This document shows positions 30,701-43,811 of a DNA stretch of 64,000 bases, one piece after another. The notes below the pieces were generated by a model. That model ran no database searches. It was not told the DNA's origin and saw only the letters and a list, made by a program, of their open reading frames with translations. The number at the start of each line of letters is the position of its first letter. Positions within the stretch are counted from its first letter, which is position 1. Both the position numbers and the translations under genes were made by a program. The stretch lies in the NCBI GenBank assembly GCA_947179485.1, contig OX359250.1:9033873-9097872 (forward strand). Reading direction: 5' to 3'. Origin of the DNA: Allacma fusca (lineage: Eukaryota; Arthropoda; Collembola; Symphypleona; Sminthuridae).

Positions 30701-31975
30701 AACTACTTTCTATTATCCAACTAATACCTTGGATCTAAAGCCCAATTGTTACTCTCCACCTATTACGCACAAAGTCAATGCTAAAAAACAAACGTCTCTG
30801 TTTTATTAACGCTCATAGCTCGACTTTTCACATTGTACATCCATCCTTCTTTCCTCCATAGAAATTCTTGACGCTCCTACGAGTCCATGAGTCCGGGGAG
30901 CTAATGACACGGAACACTAGTAATCTTGTAAATCCCTTTCGACTTCTCGGGAAAACTCTCAATCCTCAACTTTTTTTTTCTCCGAGGATTGATTTATAAA
31001 AAAAAACTGAAGTCATTCGTCACAACTCGGAGAAACAAAGACAAACTTTTGTTGCTTTCTTTTCCTATTTATAAATCCATTAAAAGGATTTTAACTTGTG
31101 AGTGCAGGCTTCCCTCTTTATTTACCAACATGAAGGAAGTAAACTTGTCTGTATTCTTTTGCAGTGCATATATAGTTTGTTTAAGTGAAAATAATAAATC
31201 CTCAGTCTAACAAAAACTGTCCAAAATGTCTTTTTTTTTGTTTTCACTTGAAATCACAGAATAAACTTGTAAAAGCCTTAGTGGCATTGTTTTTTTTTCA
31301 GTTTTTCACAAAACCTTTTCCAACATCCTTGGTGATCATCTTCAGTGTGCAGGTGTCACAGCAATGTCTTCATCGAAATGGAATCAAGGCAATCTACAAT
31401 AGAAAAAAAAAGAAAGTCGTCAAAAAACTTCCCGAACCACATAATACATTGGAGCACACAAAAGCACCAGCACACACACACCTGAAACATTTGAGATACC
31501 TATTATTGTATTGTACTTGATTACATTACATTTTTTTTTTTGCAAGAAAAAAATTCAGTTATTGTTATTGTTATGCTTGGATGCATATCTTGTTAAAATT
31601 CTTTAAAAATCCTACTGTTCAAGGTGCTGCTCAACACACCTTAAAGTTCTTAAAACTGTTATTATTCGCTTTATGTGCTCAAGTCAACCCCGGGAGTATG
31701 TATGTATGGCCGTATGTTAGAAATATTCCCTTCCTCAGCGGAGCACAATGGTAATAGTATTACCTGAAGGGGACAACACGGAGGGAAAAAACGGAATTCA
31801 CAATAAATTAGCTTAACAAATTGACAACACAGTGTATTGAATATCTGTGAGCCGTTCCGGCAGTAATTATGATGCAAGACTGAGCAGATTATTTCAGAGA
31901 GACTGACTGGCGACGGATGAGGTACGGATTTAACTCGCTGGATACAGGAGAATTCTAAGGAGACGAGAGAGTATC

Positions 31976-32107
31976 ATGGGGAACTGGGTCTCGAGGAAGA
32001 CCGGCGGAACATCCCAGGGCTGCGCTATCCACAACCGAAAGATCCTCACTCAGTGCACGGAAGAAGAGGGAACGGAGTCAACAGAAGAAGAGGCAGTCAC
32101 AAAATGA
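31976..32107 (+). CDS. 43-codon small ORF with N-myristoylation-like start
   Basis: An ATG in fair context (ATCATGGG) opens MGNWVSRKTGG and continues, with an acidic Glu-rich tail, to TGA at 32105-32107. Gly2, a small residue at position 6 (Ser) and basic residues after it fit the myristoylation pattern. GC content is visibly higher than the surroundings. No homologue was recognised. It could be a true small protein, an upstream ORF or 5'UTR of a plus-strand transcript divergent from PPP1R16, or chance. A CT microsatellite follows 30 bases later. Confidence 0.2.
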   Translation: MGNWVSRKTGGTSQGCAIHNRKILTQCTEEEGTESTEEEAVTK

Positions 32108-32134
32108 AAGAAAAAAAACATTTAGCTCTCCATC

Positions 32135-32135
<1 letters not shown>

Positions 32136-32180
<45 letters not shown>
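32136..32180. repeat. CT dinucleotide microsatellite
   Basis: About 22 uninterrupted TC units, the longest simple repeat in the window. Confidence 0.95.
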
Positions 32181-32183
<3 letters not shown>

Positions 32184-32299
32184 ACTATTTCGTTTCCTAT
32201 TTTTTCCCTCCTTGGATAACTTGTCAACATGCTCCTGCATTATGGTCCTTAAATACCACAATACCTTCATTTCTGTAATCACCGGTGTTGAAAGGTAGC

Positions 32300-32535
32300 A
32301 CATGGCAGCATTACCTTTTCACATTACAGCATTCCACATGATATGATATCATTGAATGGGATGTAACAATGCATTATAACATCAAATGACATTGTAACAT
32401 GGCATCATAGACTATAGTCACATTATAGTCTGGCACTGGAGCAGTACCTTATAATAATGTGACATTATAGGATTGGATTATAAAATAAAATTGCAGCATT
32501 GTAACATTATTTTATGAAAATTGCATTACAGTAAT
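32300..32535. repeat. Degenerate minisatellite of ACATT(A/G)TAACAT type
   Basis: Many imperfect copies of CATTATAACAT, CATTGTAACAT and CATTACAG-like words with irregular spacing. The array includes a perfect 8-bp inverted repeat, AGACTATA/TATAGTCT, at 32409-32416 and 32424-32431. It looks like an eroded tandem array. Confidence 0.5.
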
Positions 32536-34746
32536 ACATTCTATGGGATGTGTGGAGCGTCTCAGGTGAGGCTCACTCCGTAAGACTAACAATATAAGAA
32601 GGGTTGAGAAGAGGACCTCAAATCCTATCCCAGAGAGCACTACTCTATGTATTGTGTCAGTAGAAGACGGGGGGAAAAAGTTGAAAGAACCTGTACACTC
32701 GTTGCCCCGACTCTGTACACCCATCAAAGAATTTATAAAGTCATTGAGGAATGAAGGAACTACGGAAGAATGGCATCAAGATCCATGATTCCATTGCAGG
32801 AAACATGTTCAGAGACTCAAGTCAAGAGATGAGTCTTTTTTCCCCTATTGTTGTTATTTCTGTACTCCCCGACTGTGTCTCTCTGTGTATGCTTACTGAG
32901 ACGACCATTTCTCAAACTGTAATCATCTCTCGCATTATTGAATTTTGTCGGGAAATCCCCAACTTGGAGAGACGGTGAGTAAGAATAAAAGAGATGTGTT
33001 CAGAGTGAAGGGACAGGGTTACATCTGAATACGTAACATTGTTGAAGGAGTATTTGCAAAGATGTAGAAAGGGGTTTTACTGGGCAAAAGGGTAATAAAC
33101 CAAGAGTATTCCATGTAGTTGGGCAGACTTGCTCAACTCAATTTGCTCCTATTCAAATCTGTCTTTAATACCCTTGGATGTTCGAAACCGTACCGTCGTT
33201 CGACGTCACTGTTGTACTCCAAGATAAACTTTTTCCACTTGTCAATGCTCTGTAACTTCTATAGATTATTTTTCACGCACTACACCCTTATCACTTCTCC
33301 AAGGTTGACTGCTTTGTTAAAACTACGGGCTTAAGATTGAATCCACAGGATAGGCCCATGATAGCTATTTTTCAGACTTCAAATTCTAGCTCAGACTTCT
33401 TCTCTCCCCATAAAGCTTCTGTATTGACTCCCCTGATATCTCTTGTCGCACGGGTATTCCAACTTGTTCCAATGGTAGGAGCAGTTCCAGCCGAGCATAA
33501 TCCTCCTAGTTCCGTGTGGGTTGTTGGAGGAGAAGGGGAATGTAAAAATGGAGAATCCCATCAAAATTCCGCATTTTCCTCTAAGGAACCCGAGTCACAT
33601 GAGTCCGTTGGGGTGAAAGTCCTGTGGACGTATGGAGAAGAGGAGGACGTCGGAACTTGACAGTCTAATAACTAACCGGGAACGATATAGCTTAAAAGCT
33701 AGCCCAATTCCATTTATGCACAGGAAGTACGAATCCCTGCCAATGACTACACAATCTGTATCAAAGATAAGGGGAGTTTTTGAGAAAATGAAACGAAATG
33801 TCATCGAGAGATGAAAAGCGGTTTTCACTTCTGACAGCCCAGAGAGATGAAGACGAATTATTAGGTCTTTCTTATCAAAAAGGGCACACAACACCAACAT
33901 TACTGATGACAGCCCACCACAATAATTCTTCACACTAGGACTCTCTTGGCCAAACTGAAAAAACATGACACCGGTAAACTAGTCATGACTCTAGTGACAG
34001 AGATTCAAGTCAGCAACCAATTCCAAGAGCTGTCCTGACTCCACAAATAGAGTCCACTGTGATATTTTACCCTCCCTTCATCTCTCATACTTACACATAC
34101 AGACGTCCCCAGACCAGACCAGTAATACTGTACAAGTAGGGAAGGCAAACATAAACATCCATTCATGTGTGTGTTGGTACACATGGGAGTGAGACAACCT
34201 GTCACTATCAAGCAAATTTTAGCTCAAGAGCCAATCTCCTACACAAACTCACCCCTAACTTTATCTTTGGAATTCCAAAACATCCTACCATTTTTTTTTC
34301 TCAATTAGTTCTTCTTCTCACGTTTCCTGGAAAAATTTCCCAAATGAAAATAAATCCAAGGAATCTCTAGCGTTTGTTCTCTGAAAATGTAACACCGAGC
34401 AATCACCACTCGCTTATGTACATGAGAAGCCGGAACTTGAAAACTAACAATCCCAAGAAGAAATTTTTGCTTTATCAACAAAACTAGCGATATTGTTCTC
34501 TTGGCACTGCACTGGTCTGCTCTGAGCTTCTTTACAAGTTTTTTTTTCTATAAATTACGGTTTCCTATTGTAACCTCTAAATGGAGCTCTACTCTCTACT
34601 CAGTATCGTTTCTCGAGTAAAGAACCGTATCAGACTTACATTAGGCCACATATTATTGGTATAGAAATACGATTGTATCCATGTATGTAATAGCTAGTGT
34701 GATATAGGTCTGTCCATGGAGCTATTTCTTCATGCAGGGCACATAC

Positions 34747-34884
34747 CCCACATGTACGAGGGACCCAGTCTGACCGAGCTACACCATTTGCGTAAAGAAG
34801 CTTCCCTGTCCTCGGGGAGGTAGGAAACAATCCCCGCTGACACGTTCCGGATCTCAATTCCATTGATCTGAAGAATAATCCCGC
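34747..34884 (-). CDS. Candidate exon with PDZ-like sequence
   Basis: Minus strand: acceptor TTACTTATTATCAG, then a 138-nt phase 1/1 segment ending at a GTATGT donor. In that frame it reads GIILQINGIEIRNVSAGIV then SYLPEDREASLRK. The first part resembles the betaC-betaD region of PDZ domains (GDIILQINGIxxxN...), but the segment has no recognisable GLGF loop and the end does not match. The plus strand also has an exon-like frame here (34738-34821, HIPHMYEGPSLTELHHLRK), so strand is not certain. No flanking PDZ exons were identified. Confidence 0.25.
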
Positions 34885-35000
34885 CTGATAATAAGTAAAA
34901 AGCAGCACAATTTTTCTATCCGTATCAACCAATATCCTATTTTTGAATTCCAATGCATTCGATTTGATAAAATTTTCATTCACTTATCTTCATGTGCTAG

Positions 35001-35117
35001 AAACTAACTTGTATGAAACTGACTTGTATGAACCAGGCCTAACCTGACCTTTAGGTACCTAATCTGACCTTTACGAACCCAATCTGACCTTTAGATACCT
35101 AACCTGACATTTAAATA
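35001..35117 (+). repeat. 20-bp tandem repeat (four copies) with adjacent 15-bp repeat
   Basis: Four consecutive 20-bp units of the type CCTAAYCTGACCTTTANRNA at 35038-35117, with one to four differences each. Two 15-bp units (AAACTRACTTGTATG) lie directly before them at 35001-35030. The region to about 35320 contains further GGCGGGAATAATTCC-like half-repeats. Confidence 0.85.
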
Positions 35118-36431
35118 ATGCCAGGCAAGCCTTTGGGACAATTGAAGCGGGGGGCTTTGGTCTTGTACCGCTTATCCACTATCCTTAAATTTTTTTATAA
35201 ACATCGCTGGAGGTATTGTTTTCAGTGGAATTATATCCGGTGGGATTATTTACAACCGAGGCGGGAATAATTCCGTCAGGATTATATTGACAGAATAATT
35301 TCCTGCGGGACTGTCTCCATACCATCCATGACAAGTGGGAGCTTAAGCATAACAAAGTTTCCATATTAAACTGGAGCTACGCATAAACCCCCACTAAACT
35401 TTACAGACAAAAATGCATCCACAAATTGTCCGTGTGCACATTCAATAGAATCCCTACAGCCAAATAAACAACATTTCTTCCTACCGCAACTTACCATAAC
35501 AGTAAAAACTTGGTCATTCAGCCTAACCACGAAATGCATGCAATGAATTAGATGCATTTCTATTCTTGCTATTTAAAACCGCTTGGAAACCATAGCTTAC
35601 ATGTAACCCCAACCCCGAATTGTGACACATGAGCTTCTGGTTTTAAATAAGTTACTCCCATCCTCATAAATGAGTTGTTAAGAACATACACTTGACTTGT
35701 ACATTTAGTTAACTTTGCTTTCAAGCTGAAAGCTAGGACTGAATGCGAAATCATGTATCTACTTTTAAAAAAGTATCGGTAAGTGTGGTTCAGTCTTGTA
35801 TGGCTCCGTATTGAAGGGAAATATGTGCAGATTGCATTTTACAGCGTAAGTTGTTCTCAACCATAAAACCCCTATCCCTATTTAAGATTTTGTGACAGCA
35901 AACGCATGCATACTCGAACCAAAAAAAAAAAGAGGAATAAATGGTCAAAACGGTGGGGATGAGAGAGATTGGGCGGGAAGCAAATGAAGCTTGAAGTAGA
36001 ACGTAGAGTCAATACTACTACTATACATGTCTTGGTATGTATATGTATACATCTTGTGATATCATCTCGCCCATTCTCTCCTTCAAGCTCTGAAGAGGGA
36101 AGGAGAATAACGAGAAGGAGTGAGGAAGAAACACGCAAAGTATTTTGTCTGTGTACACCAATGGAAGATATTTTCGGATAAATAGAAGCCCGTTGAAATA
36201 ATTTTTCGCTTGAATGAGAGAAACAATGGTTTTGACGTCTGACGCTTACACACTCGTACTAACTTTGGAGTGTTGTATTTTCCTACTTGTAGGCTCATTT
36301 CCAACCCACAAAATGAGACCTTCGAAATTCAATGCTCTACAAAGAGTGTCTCATGTAGAAACACACTTCATCCCTATTCCTTCATGAAACTTTTGCAACA
36401 ACAAAACAAAAAGCTTTTTTCCTACCGACAC

Positions 36432-36432
36432 T

Positions 36433-36468
<36 letters not shown>
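36432..36468. repeat. TC dinucleotide microsatellite
   Basis: About 18 TC units interrupted once by TTT. Confidence 0.9.
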
Positions 36469-36469
<1 letters not shown>

Positions 36470-39400
36470 TCGCGTTCTCTACTCCTATTGCTATAGATTT
36501 GCGAGTTGATTTTTTATAAGTAGACTGTCTTTATGAATTAGCGTGCAAAGAAACACGATATACGTGAAGAGTATAGATGTAAACTGAACTATTGGAATTC
36601 CACTTTTTCAAATTTTACAGGAGACACGAAAACCTTCTCATGTCAAACCCCTGAGAATTACAATCTTACATACAGACTAGCCATTTTAGTTGAAGAATCT
36701 CAATATCAAGTATTATCTCACAATGTCAGGAATCCCGGTTTCATTTTTACCAAAACCCCCGGAAAATTTTATTTCCCAGAAATAAAATCGTACACTTCTG
36801 TCGAAAATGGACAGTCCAGTTTGAAACCCAAGCTCTATGAATGTAGTGATTTCTCAGTTAATTAAAACTTTAAAAAGGCTTTGGTTATTGAAAGCAGAAG
36901 TAAAGCGTATGACACAACATATTCGAAAAAATTTTAACAATTATTCTACTTTGCATCTATGCTCTTCACATGTAATAAAGAGATGAGGGCTCCTGCCAAA
37001 GGATGCTTCATTTAATGGCTTTCTTTATTAGTTTCTGTACAATTCCTTAGATTCAATTGAAACTCTAAGAGTCCTACTGGAACATAAGAAAAGTAAGACG
37101 TATTATCTACATAAATGTAACATATAGTGTTACATATTCTTCATGTAATCATCTAAATTTCATTAACAAAAAATTCATTATTTCCTAAGAATTTCATAAA
37201 TATATATCTACATATATGCGTATGCATTATATTGGACCAGGAAAATGCTCAAACCCAACAAATCAAAGGTTTAAAACACTAGGCGTGCCGGATTCCATAT
37301 GAGTGTAAGCCAATGTGAGAAGTGTGATAAATTGAGTCCTCTAAAGGCCTAATCCTATCCTTAACACTCCACACTCAAGAGTATGTAGTAGATATGTGAA
37401 CTCTGCTATTCACAAGTCGGAGGCCTTGGACTATTGACAACAACCAGAGACTCAGAGGTCCCCAGAGTGCAGCTGCAACTGAGAGTGGGAGGATAGGACA
37501 ATGTTTCTAATAAGCTTAACTTGTAATTTATTAGATTCTGGGATGAGAAATCACACAAAGAATTTGAGGATTATGAATACGGACGCACATGTATGAGTAA
37601 GAAGAGGCTCTTTAGAAAATATCTCAGAAAATTAAATTTCATCAATTATTGGATTGCACTTTTCTCATATTTGTAATCGCGAGCCTTTCATGTTCGCAGC
37701 CCTTCCTTTAATAGTAGATTTTCATTTCCTTTCCTTTCTTTCCACACATTAGTGATTGTGTGTACTCAGGGACATATTCAGACACATATAGGGATAGGGA
37801 ATTAAGTAGGAAATGTATGTATGTAGAGATCCATAGCATTGTGAACTCACATGATCCAAAGATTTGAACTTTCTGAGCTCAAACTCATGGGTTTGCCGTG
37901 TGAATATATCCATTTCAAAAATAATTTCACAAACTCCGCACTACCAGAGAATCATACTCAGAGTTTAATAGGAAATCCTATGACTCTCTGTTTTCGCTCA
38001 TCACTCTCAGTAACCATTACCTCTGAGTAATTTTTTCCTGTTGTCGTTGTTTACAAACTTGACGGGCTATAATTACTGTAACCAACTCCTACCTTTAATT
38101 ACTTGATAGCACCCACATGTTTTTATACAGAGGTGAAACTGTAGGTCAACGTGTGCAAACGTAGCAATAAATTTTAAACTGAAGGCCCCTCAATGGAACA
38201 GACACATTCCTCCCTATAATTTCAAACATTAGTATGTGACAGAGAGCTTGTAGTATGCTAATAATCTCAAATCACATGATCTCATCCTCAATTTAGTCCC
38301 TGTTTACATTACCTTCAGAGTCGTGTACACATAGAATAGAGACTCGAACATGACTGCATACTGTCTCATTTATAATGCAACCTGAGAATCTTGTGCCAAA
38401 ACAGTGCCAAGTGTCTAACCCTAACCTACAGCAAAGATCTGGATAGTATCAGTCTAGGGCATAAATTCCTTTTTATTATTGCAAGACATCCGCTCTTCCC
38501 CATCCATATTATTTTTACTTCAATTTCCCCCAAAGACTGACTCACGGATGTGTAGATGCTGACTGTATACGTGCGTACACAGAAAGTTTTGTAACATCAT
38601 GCGAGCCCATGAGGGAGGAAGATCTATACAAGAATTTTTCAAAGGAACCTCGGGGGGTTTTTAGAATTAATAGAACTCTGCACACTTGTGTGTGTAATTA
38701 CTATGTGAGCAAGCTGAGAACTTGGAACGTAAATAATATTGACCTATTTTCCCTGAGGAAACCCTGACATTATTGAAGAATAAATACTTTATTTTCTCTA
38801 GTCTCTCCTCGTAAATCCCAGAGTAATTATAATTCACAAACATTGTACACAAAAATGTGTATAATTTGAGGGTGAACAATTACCGCTGTCTGAATGGGTC
38901 TCCTTTCGGAATGACTCAAAAATGCTTTGCCAGTAGCAACTGGTAAATACGTTTATTACGTAAGAAAAAAAAATCGCTCAAAAAAGAGAGGATCGATCAG
39001 AGTCGTGTAATGCGAAACTGAACTAGATTTCATAGGGTTACATAAATGCTATATAAAAATTCAGATGTGTGCCGTCTTTGGTGGATATAAGCCATTAAAA
39101 TGAACAATTACTATCAATTTGCAGAAGACAGCTCAAGTTGATTCCCAAAGACCTAGAGCTACTATGCCCAGGCCAGCCTATAATGGCATATCAAGGTACT
39201 CATTTATTTCTCAGGTAGTTTTTCCCCTCACAGTGACTCCAATTGCTGGGGGTTTTAACTTCTATTTTGTCATTTCTGTTCTGATCTTATCACCTGTTCG
39301 GTGAACTTTTAACCCCACTTTATTTCTATGGAAATATTTGTATGTAATCATGGGAAATTTCTTTTTATAATTTTGATCTACGTCGAGATTACACAGACCT

Positions 39401-42049
39401 CAGCCCAAGTGATATTTATGTACATTGACATGTGTGATTGCCACTTAGGCTTTTAATATGCTCAATGTATGGTTATTGTAACAGTCAAGGAACAATAATT
39501 GTGGAAGACAATAGTAGTTAAAAAAGAGCATTAACACCAAATAATTTACCTTGTATTCATAATCATAGGGAAGGGGGGATAGGTTCTGGCCTGTACAATG
39601 CCCAATGAATTATTCCCTTCAAAATTAACTTATCTATTATCAATTTCCTTATTTAGTTATCGATAACTAAGAAAGGAAGGAAAGTTCGTAACCCATTGGT
39701 GGCAGTACCTCATACCTCTGTATTTTATTCTTGGGCACATATAATGATGTCAATAACTCGTACTTTAGGTAATAAATATGACTTGACTGACACACACCAT
39801 AGTTCCCTGACTAGGAGGCACATATCAAATTATTACACCGAGCTTAGTGTAACAACTAGCCAGATAAAACTCACAAACACTTCTCCTGTCACTTTCCATC
39901 GTAATCAACCGCTGTAATCTTCATAAACTTATTTGACTATAGCATGTTCATCGTTTTTCTTTCAGATCTCCAACTATTTACAGTACAAATTACAATTTAC
40001 GGGGGTATGGAATTTTGATGGATGACTACAGTTTGTAACATTTCCTGCCGTCCACGTAACAATTCCGCTACTCATGTAGTCTCATATATGTATATACCTC
40101 CAGTGGACAAGGAACATGCTCATATCTGTGAAAGGCAATGTTCAGAGTTTTTTTTTGTATCTTTTTTGCAGGGAACTTCTAATGTAGGATTACGTTAAGT
40201 ACTTGTAATTTTTTCATTACCCAGAGCAGAGCAGTAGGAAGTAATAAGTTTGAGTTGAGATTTTTAATGCTTGCGATCCTTTATAATTTTAAAAACGTAG
40301 TTTACATAGATGGAGAGATGGATATTTGCTAAGAAACGCTTTAAACTAACTTGATGGTTCATAAAGTGAAAGACATAAGGCATGCATGTTGTTTATGACC
40401 TCGAAAAATCAATACTTGAACTGTTTGGCAAGCAGAAAGGAGTTACAGGGATAACATTCAAAAGACATGAGGTGTATGGATGCAGAACGTCTCAAATACA
40501 TTTAGCAAAATTTAACAGGAGACATGAGAAACCACTCAAACCCAAACATTAGACAATTAGAAGCTACTAAATTTTTAAATTGGTACGTCATAATGTACTG
40601 TATAGCTCAATTGCTCAAAATTTAATTCTTTAGTTGGAATACCTATCCGGGTTTTATATAAAATTGAATTTTTATTTCATTAGTGGAATGCTGAAGGACA
40701 TAAATGTATTAAATTACAAGTGTGCTACTAGCTTATATAATTTTAATTCTTATAGTAGTATATAATATCTAATTATTAGTGCATAATATGCTTAATAAAT
40801 AATAAAATAATTATATGAATATCTTCAGGATATCCTGTTTAAGTTAAAAACATACAATTTATGAATTTTTAGGATAAAATCTGTGGACCAGTGTTGTGGT
40901 AAAATCTAATTAAAATTCTGATTTAGTGAACAAAATTTAATTAAAACAAACTAAATTACAGCCTTGGTAGTAAGTACATACGATTTCCATTACGGAAGCA
41001 TAAAAATATGTCTTGACCATGTTCGAACATTTCGTCATCAGCAATTTCAGTTTGTTTTTGCCACAACATGGGCATATTCCATTCCAGCACAGACTTGCTT
41101 CAATTTTCTAAATTATGCAACTTCATGGTAACGACCTCAATACTGTACTCATTTCTGATGACTATTAAACTATTAACCATTAGGATTTTACCCGGTAGTG
41201 ACCCCGTCGTAATTTATTAAGTAATAAAACGACTGTACGGAAAAAACAGACTTATTCCATTTTCCATCTATGCTCCTCGTATGTATATATTTGCATGTAC
41301 GTTCTGAAACTGGGATATGTAGCACCTCCTGCTATTAATGATCCTATCATTAAAATGCTTGAACATTAAAAACTAACAACTCACTTTGCCTTGAGCTGAG
41401 TACAAATAAATGTCCCTATTATGAGTCCATTAATTAAACCCAAGAGTATGTATGCAGACTGTTCCCTCTGGAATCTCTCACCTGACAAACATTTAATGGT
41501 TGGAGCTGCAAATAAGCAACCTCAACAGTGTGTGTGTGTACCCATATCCGCATACTGTGCTCGGCAAGGCGATCAAAACAAAAACGGAAGTATATGTACC
41601 AACTCTTGACATTAAGTATAAACTGACATGCCATACGAGTATTAATTTACTAATTCATATTGTCAACATTATTGAATTAAATTTACATGGGTCATTACCA
41701 GCTCGGCCAACCCTTAGGACTCCTCGCTTTAAACGGTTCATTAAATTACATTACAATATATTAAATTACGCTTGTACATTAATACTGGGCCGTAAACATA
41801 AAGATTGCCAGAACTCCTAGTAAATTTTAACTGTTTATTTTTTTTCTTCCTGAGCCAAGTTCCCAACCCAACTTAACTTAATTATCCCTTGATACATTTA
41901 AGTACTAGGGAAGAGAAATCGTAGCCCGCAATTCCTCATTCATAATTTTAAATTAAAACTTTGTCCATTACTCCATCATAGAGTTGGATGTTATAGTGCC
42001 TCCTCGGATTGGCAAAGGGGCAATAAAGACCCACTTATGTTTTATTTGT

Positions 42050-42081
42050 GGGGGGTAGAGGAGGAGGGGGGGGGTGGGGGG
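42050..42081 (+). other. G-run cluster (potential G-quadruplex)
   Basis: Three long G tracts (6, 9 and 6 bases) and one GG within 32 bases, separated by short A/T-containing spacers. The composition could form a G-quadruplex on the plus strand. Confidence 0.5.
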
Positions 42082-43784
42082 TTACTACCAGAGAGGTATA
42101 AAAATTTACTACGGAAAGAAGAATGTTAAAGTAGGAATACAGTAGAAACGGAACAAACTGAATTGATGCAGAAAGGAAATAATGAAAACAACTAATGCCT
42201 TTCTCTTCCCCTTCCCCTCCTGTCAAATACACTATAATATGTACTAGTGCCGGAGAGTTACACCCTGATTGCTATCTACAAGTTATAGGAGTATCATGTG
42301 GAGCTCAAGGCGCAAACGGTTTCCCTTAGGTATCACAGCTCCATATGCGGGCCATAAAAGTTGATTTGGTAAAACAATGAGGGTTGTAAGTTGTACCAAC
42401 TACCTATATAATTATACAAATACACGACTTGCACTGAAAATCTCAAAATCAAAATAAAAAAAAAACCTCTTCTACAGCTAAATAAAGCATTCTTCACGCT
42501 TGCAAAAATCCTTCTTTCTTTAGGATTCTTTATACTAAAACTTTCGTCCTCTTCCTTTTTCAACCTCTCAATGACTGAACTTTACGTGCAGTCTGGTGTC
42601 ACATATACTACCTGCCTTGCGGTAGCCCCTCACCAACCTCATAAGTGTCCATACACTGACATGCTTGCCATCATTCGGTCCAATGGAATGGACTCTACTT
42701 TTAGAACCTCTTCGACAGACAGACAGACACACAGACACAAAGAGAGAATGGATATTGAAGAGAGAGAAAAACCTGTAAACTGTTCCTTTTTAAAAGGTAA
42801 GCTTTTGGGGACAGTGAATTAACGTCACTATTTTAAAACCTTCCTTCGAACCAGAATTCCGACCACCCAAATGGAAGCATAGATACATAAGGCTTCCCAA
42901 TAGTATGTTGACGCACGCTTATAAATACTATGTGCTTGAATGTGCCAAAAATAAATCAGTCCTTTGTTCAAAATTTCTAAAACTTTCAAACACCTTGTAA
43001 CTTAATTCATGTTGTAACCTGCATAGTGGATGCACAAGTTGACTTACAACTCACAAAGTGAGATGTATGTTGGAGGAAAAGCCGTCCGTTCCTTCTATAC
43101 ATAAAAAGGCCATCACTCATACTACGATGACTGCTGGGTTTCGTCACCATCATCAACACTGAGATGAGTGTTATGTGGCGTGGGTATGTATGTATCTATT
43201 TACATAGAGGTTGGGAAAAGAAAGCACTCCTTCATCTCTCCCTCCATCTTAAGACGGAGACTCTAATCAATTAAATTTATTTCCCTAATTCTTGTTTCAG
43301 CAAAAACCATATCATTTGTGGGGAGAGAGTTGAGGACCGGGCCCATTTTGGTAGGACATTTCCTTTAAAAACTGTTCGGATGATGAGGTGATGAAAATAA
43401 ATAAATTACTGGTTTATGTACCTCCACACTGGGAATTCACAAAAGGACCCCAACTCATACTGAACGAGTCCTGACAATGGGAGGGAGTGCTGGGGAGAGA
43501 TAGGGAAAGAACCCTTGCTAAAATAATTTTGCTAATGTCCCGGCACCGAGGTTGTAAAAGTCAAGTCACGACATTGAGTCATAAATATTGTCCTTTATCA
43601 GGGGATCAACGTAAGTAAAGAATTGATTTGTAATTTGAAGAAAGTGTACAGTATACAGGAAACTACTAGATGGATCTCATATGTACAACATAAGGGAAGA
43701 AGAAACCTCAGCTTCATTTTGGTATTATCTACAGCTAAGTTTGAGAGTTTCCTCCCAAAAGTAACGGATACATTTCCTATCTCT

Positions 43785-43811
43785 CCCCCCCCCCTCCCTC
43801 CCTCCCTCCCC
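43785..43811 (-). other. C-run cluster (potential G-quadruplex on minus strand)
   Basis: C10-T-C3-T-C3-T-C3-T-C4, meaning five G tracts of at least three on the minus strand with single-base loops. This is the strongest quadruplex-type signal in the window. It is also a CCCT-type simple repeat. Confidence 0.6.

Larger units (their letters stand above)
30701..34737. other. Gene-poor region upstream of PPP1R16
   Basis: AT-rich sequence with homopolymer runs, a 44-base CT microsatellite and a degenerate ACATTNTAACAT array. One GC-richer patch at 31930-32110 contains a small open frame (see its own entry). Another at 33480-33660 is open on both strands but unrecognised. Confidence 0.5.

Noticed and set aside
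33337-33660. 107-codon plus-strand frame as a gene
   Set aside because: Overlapped by a similar-length minus-strand frame, no recognised domain, and no splice or promoter support.
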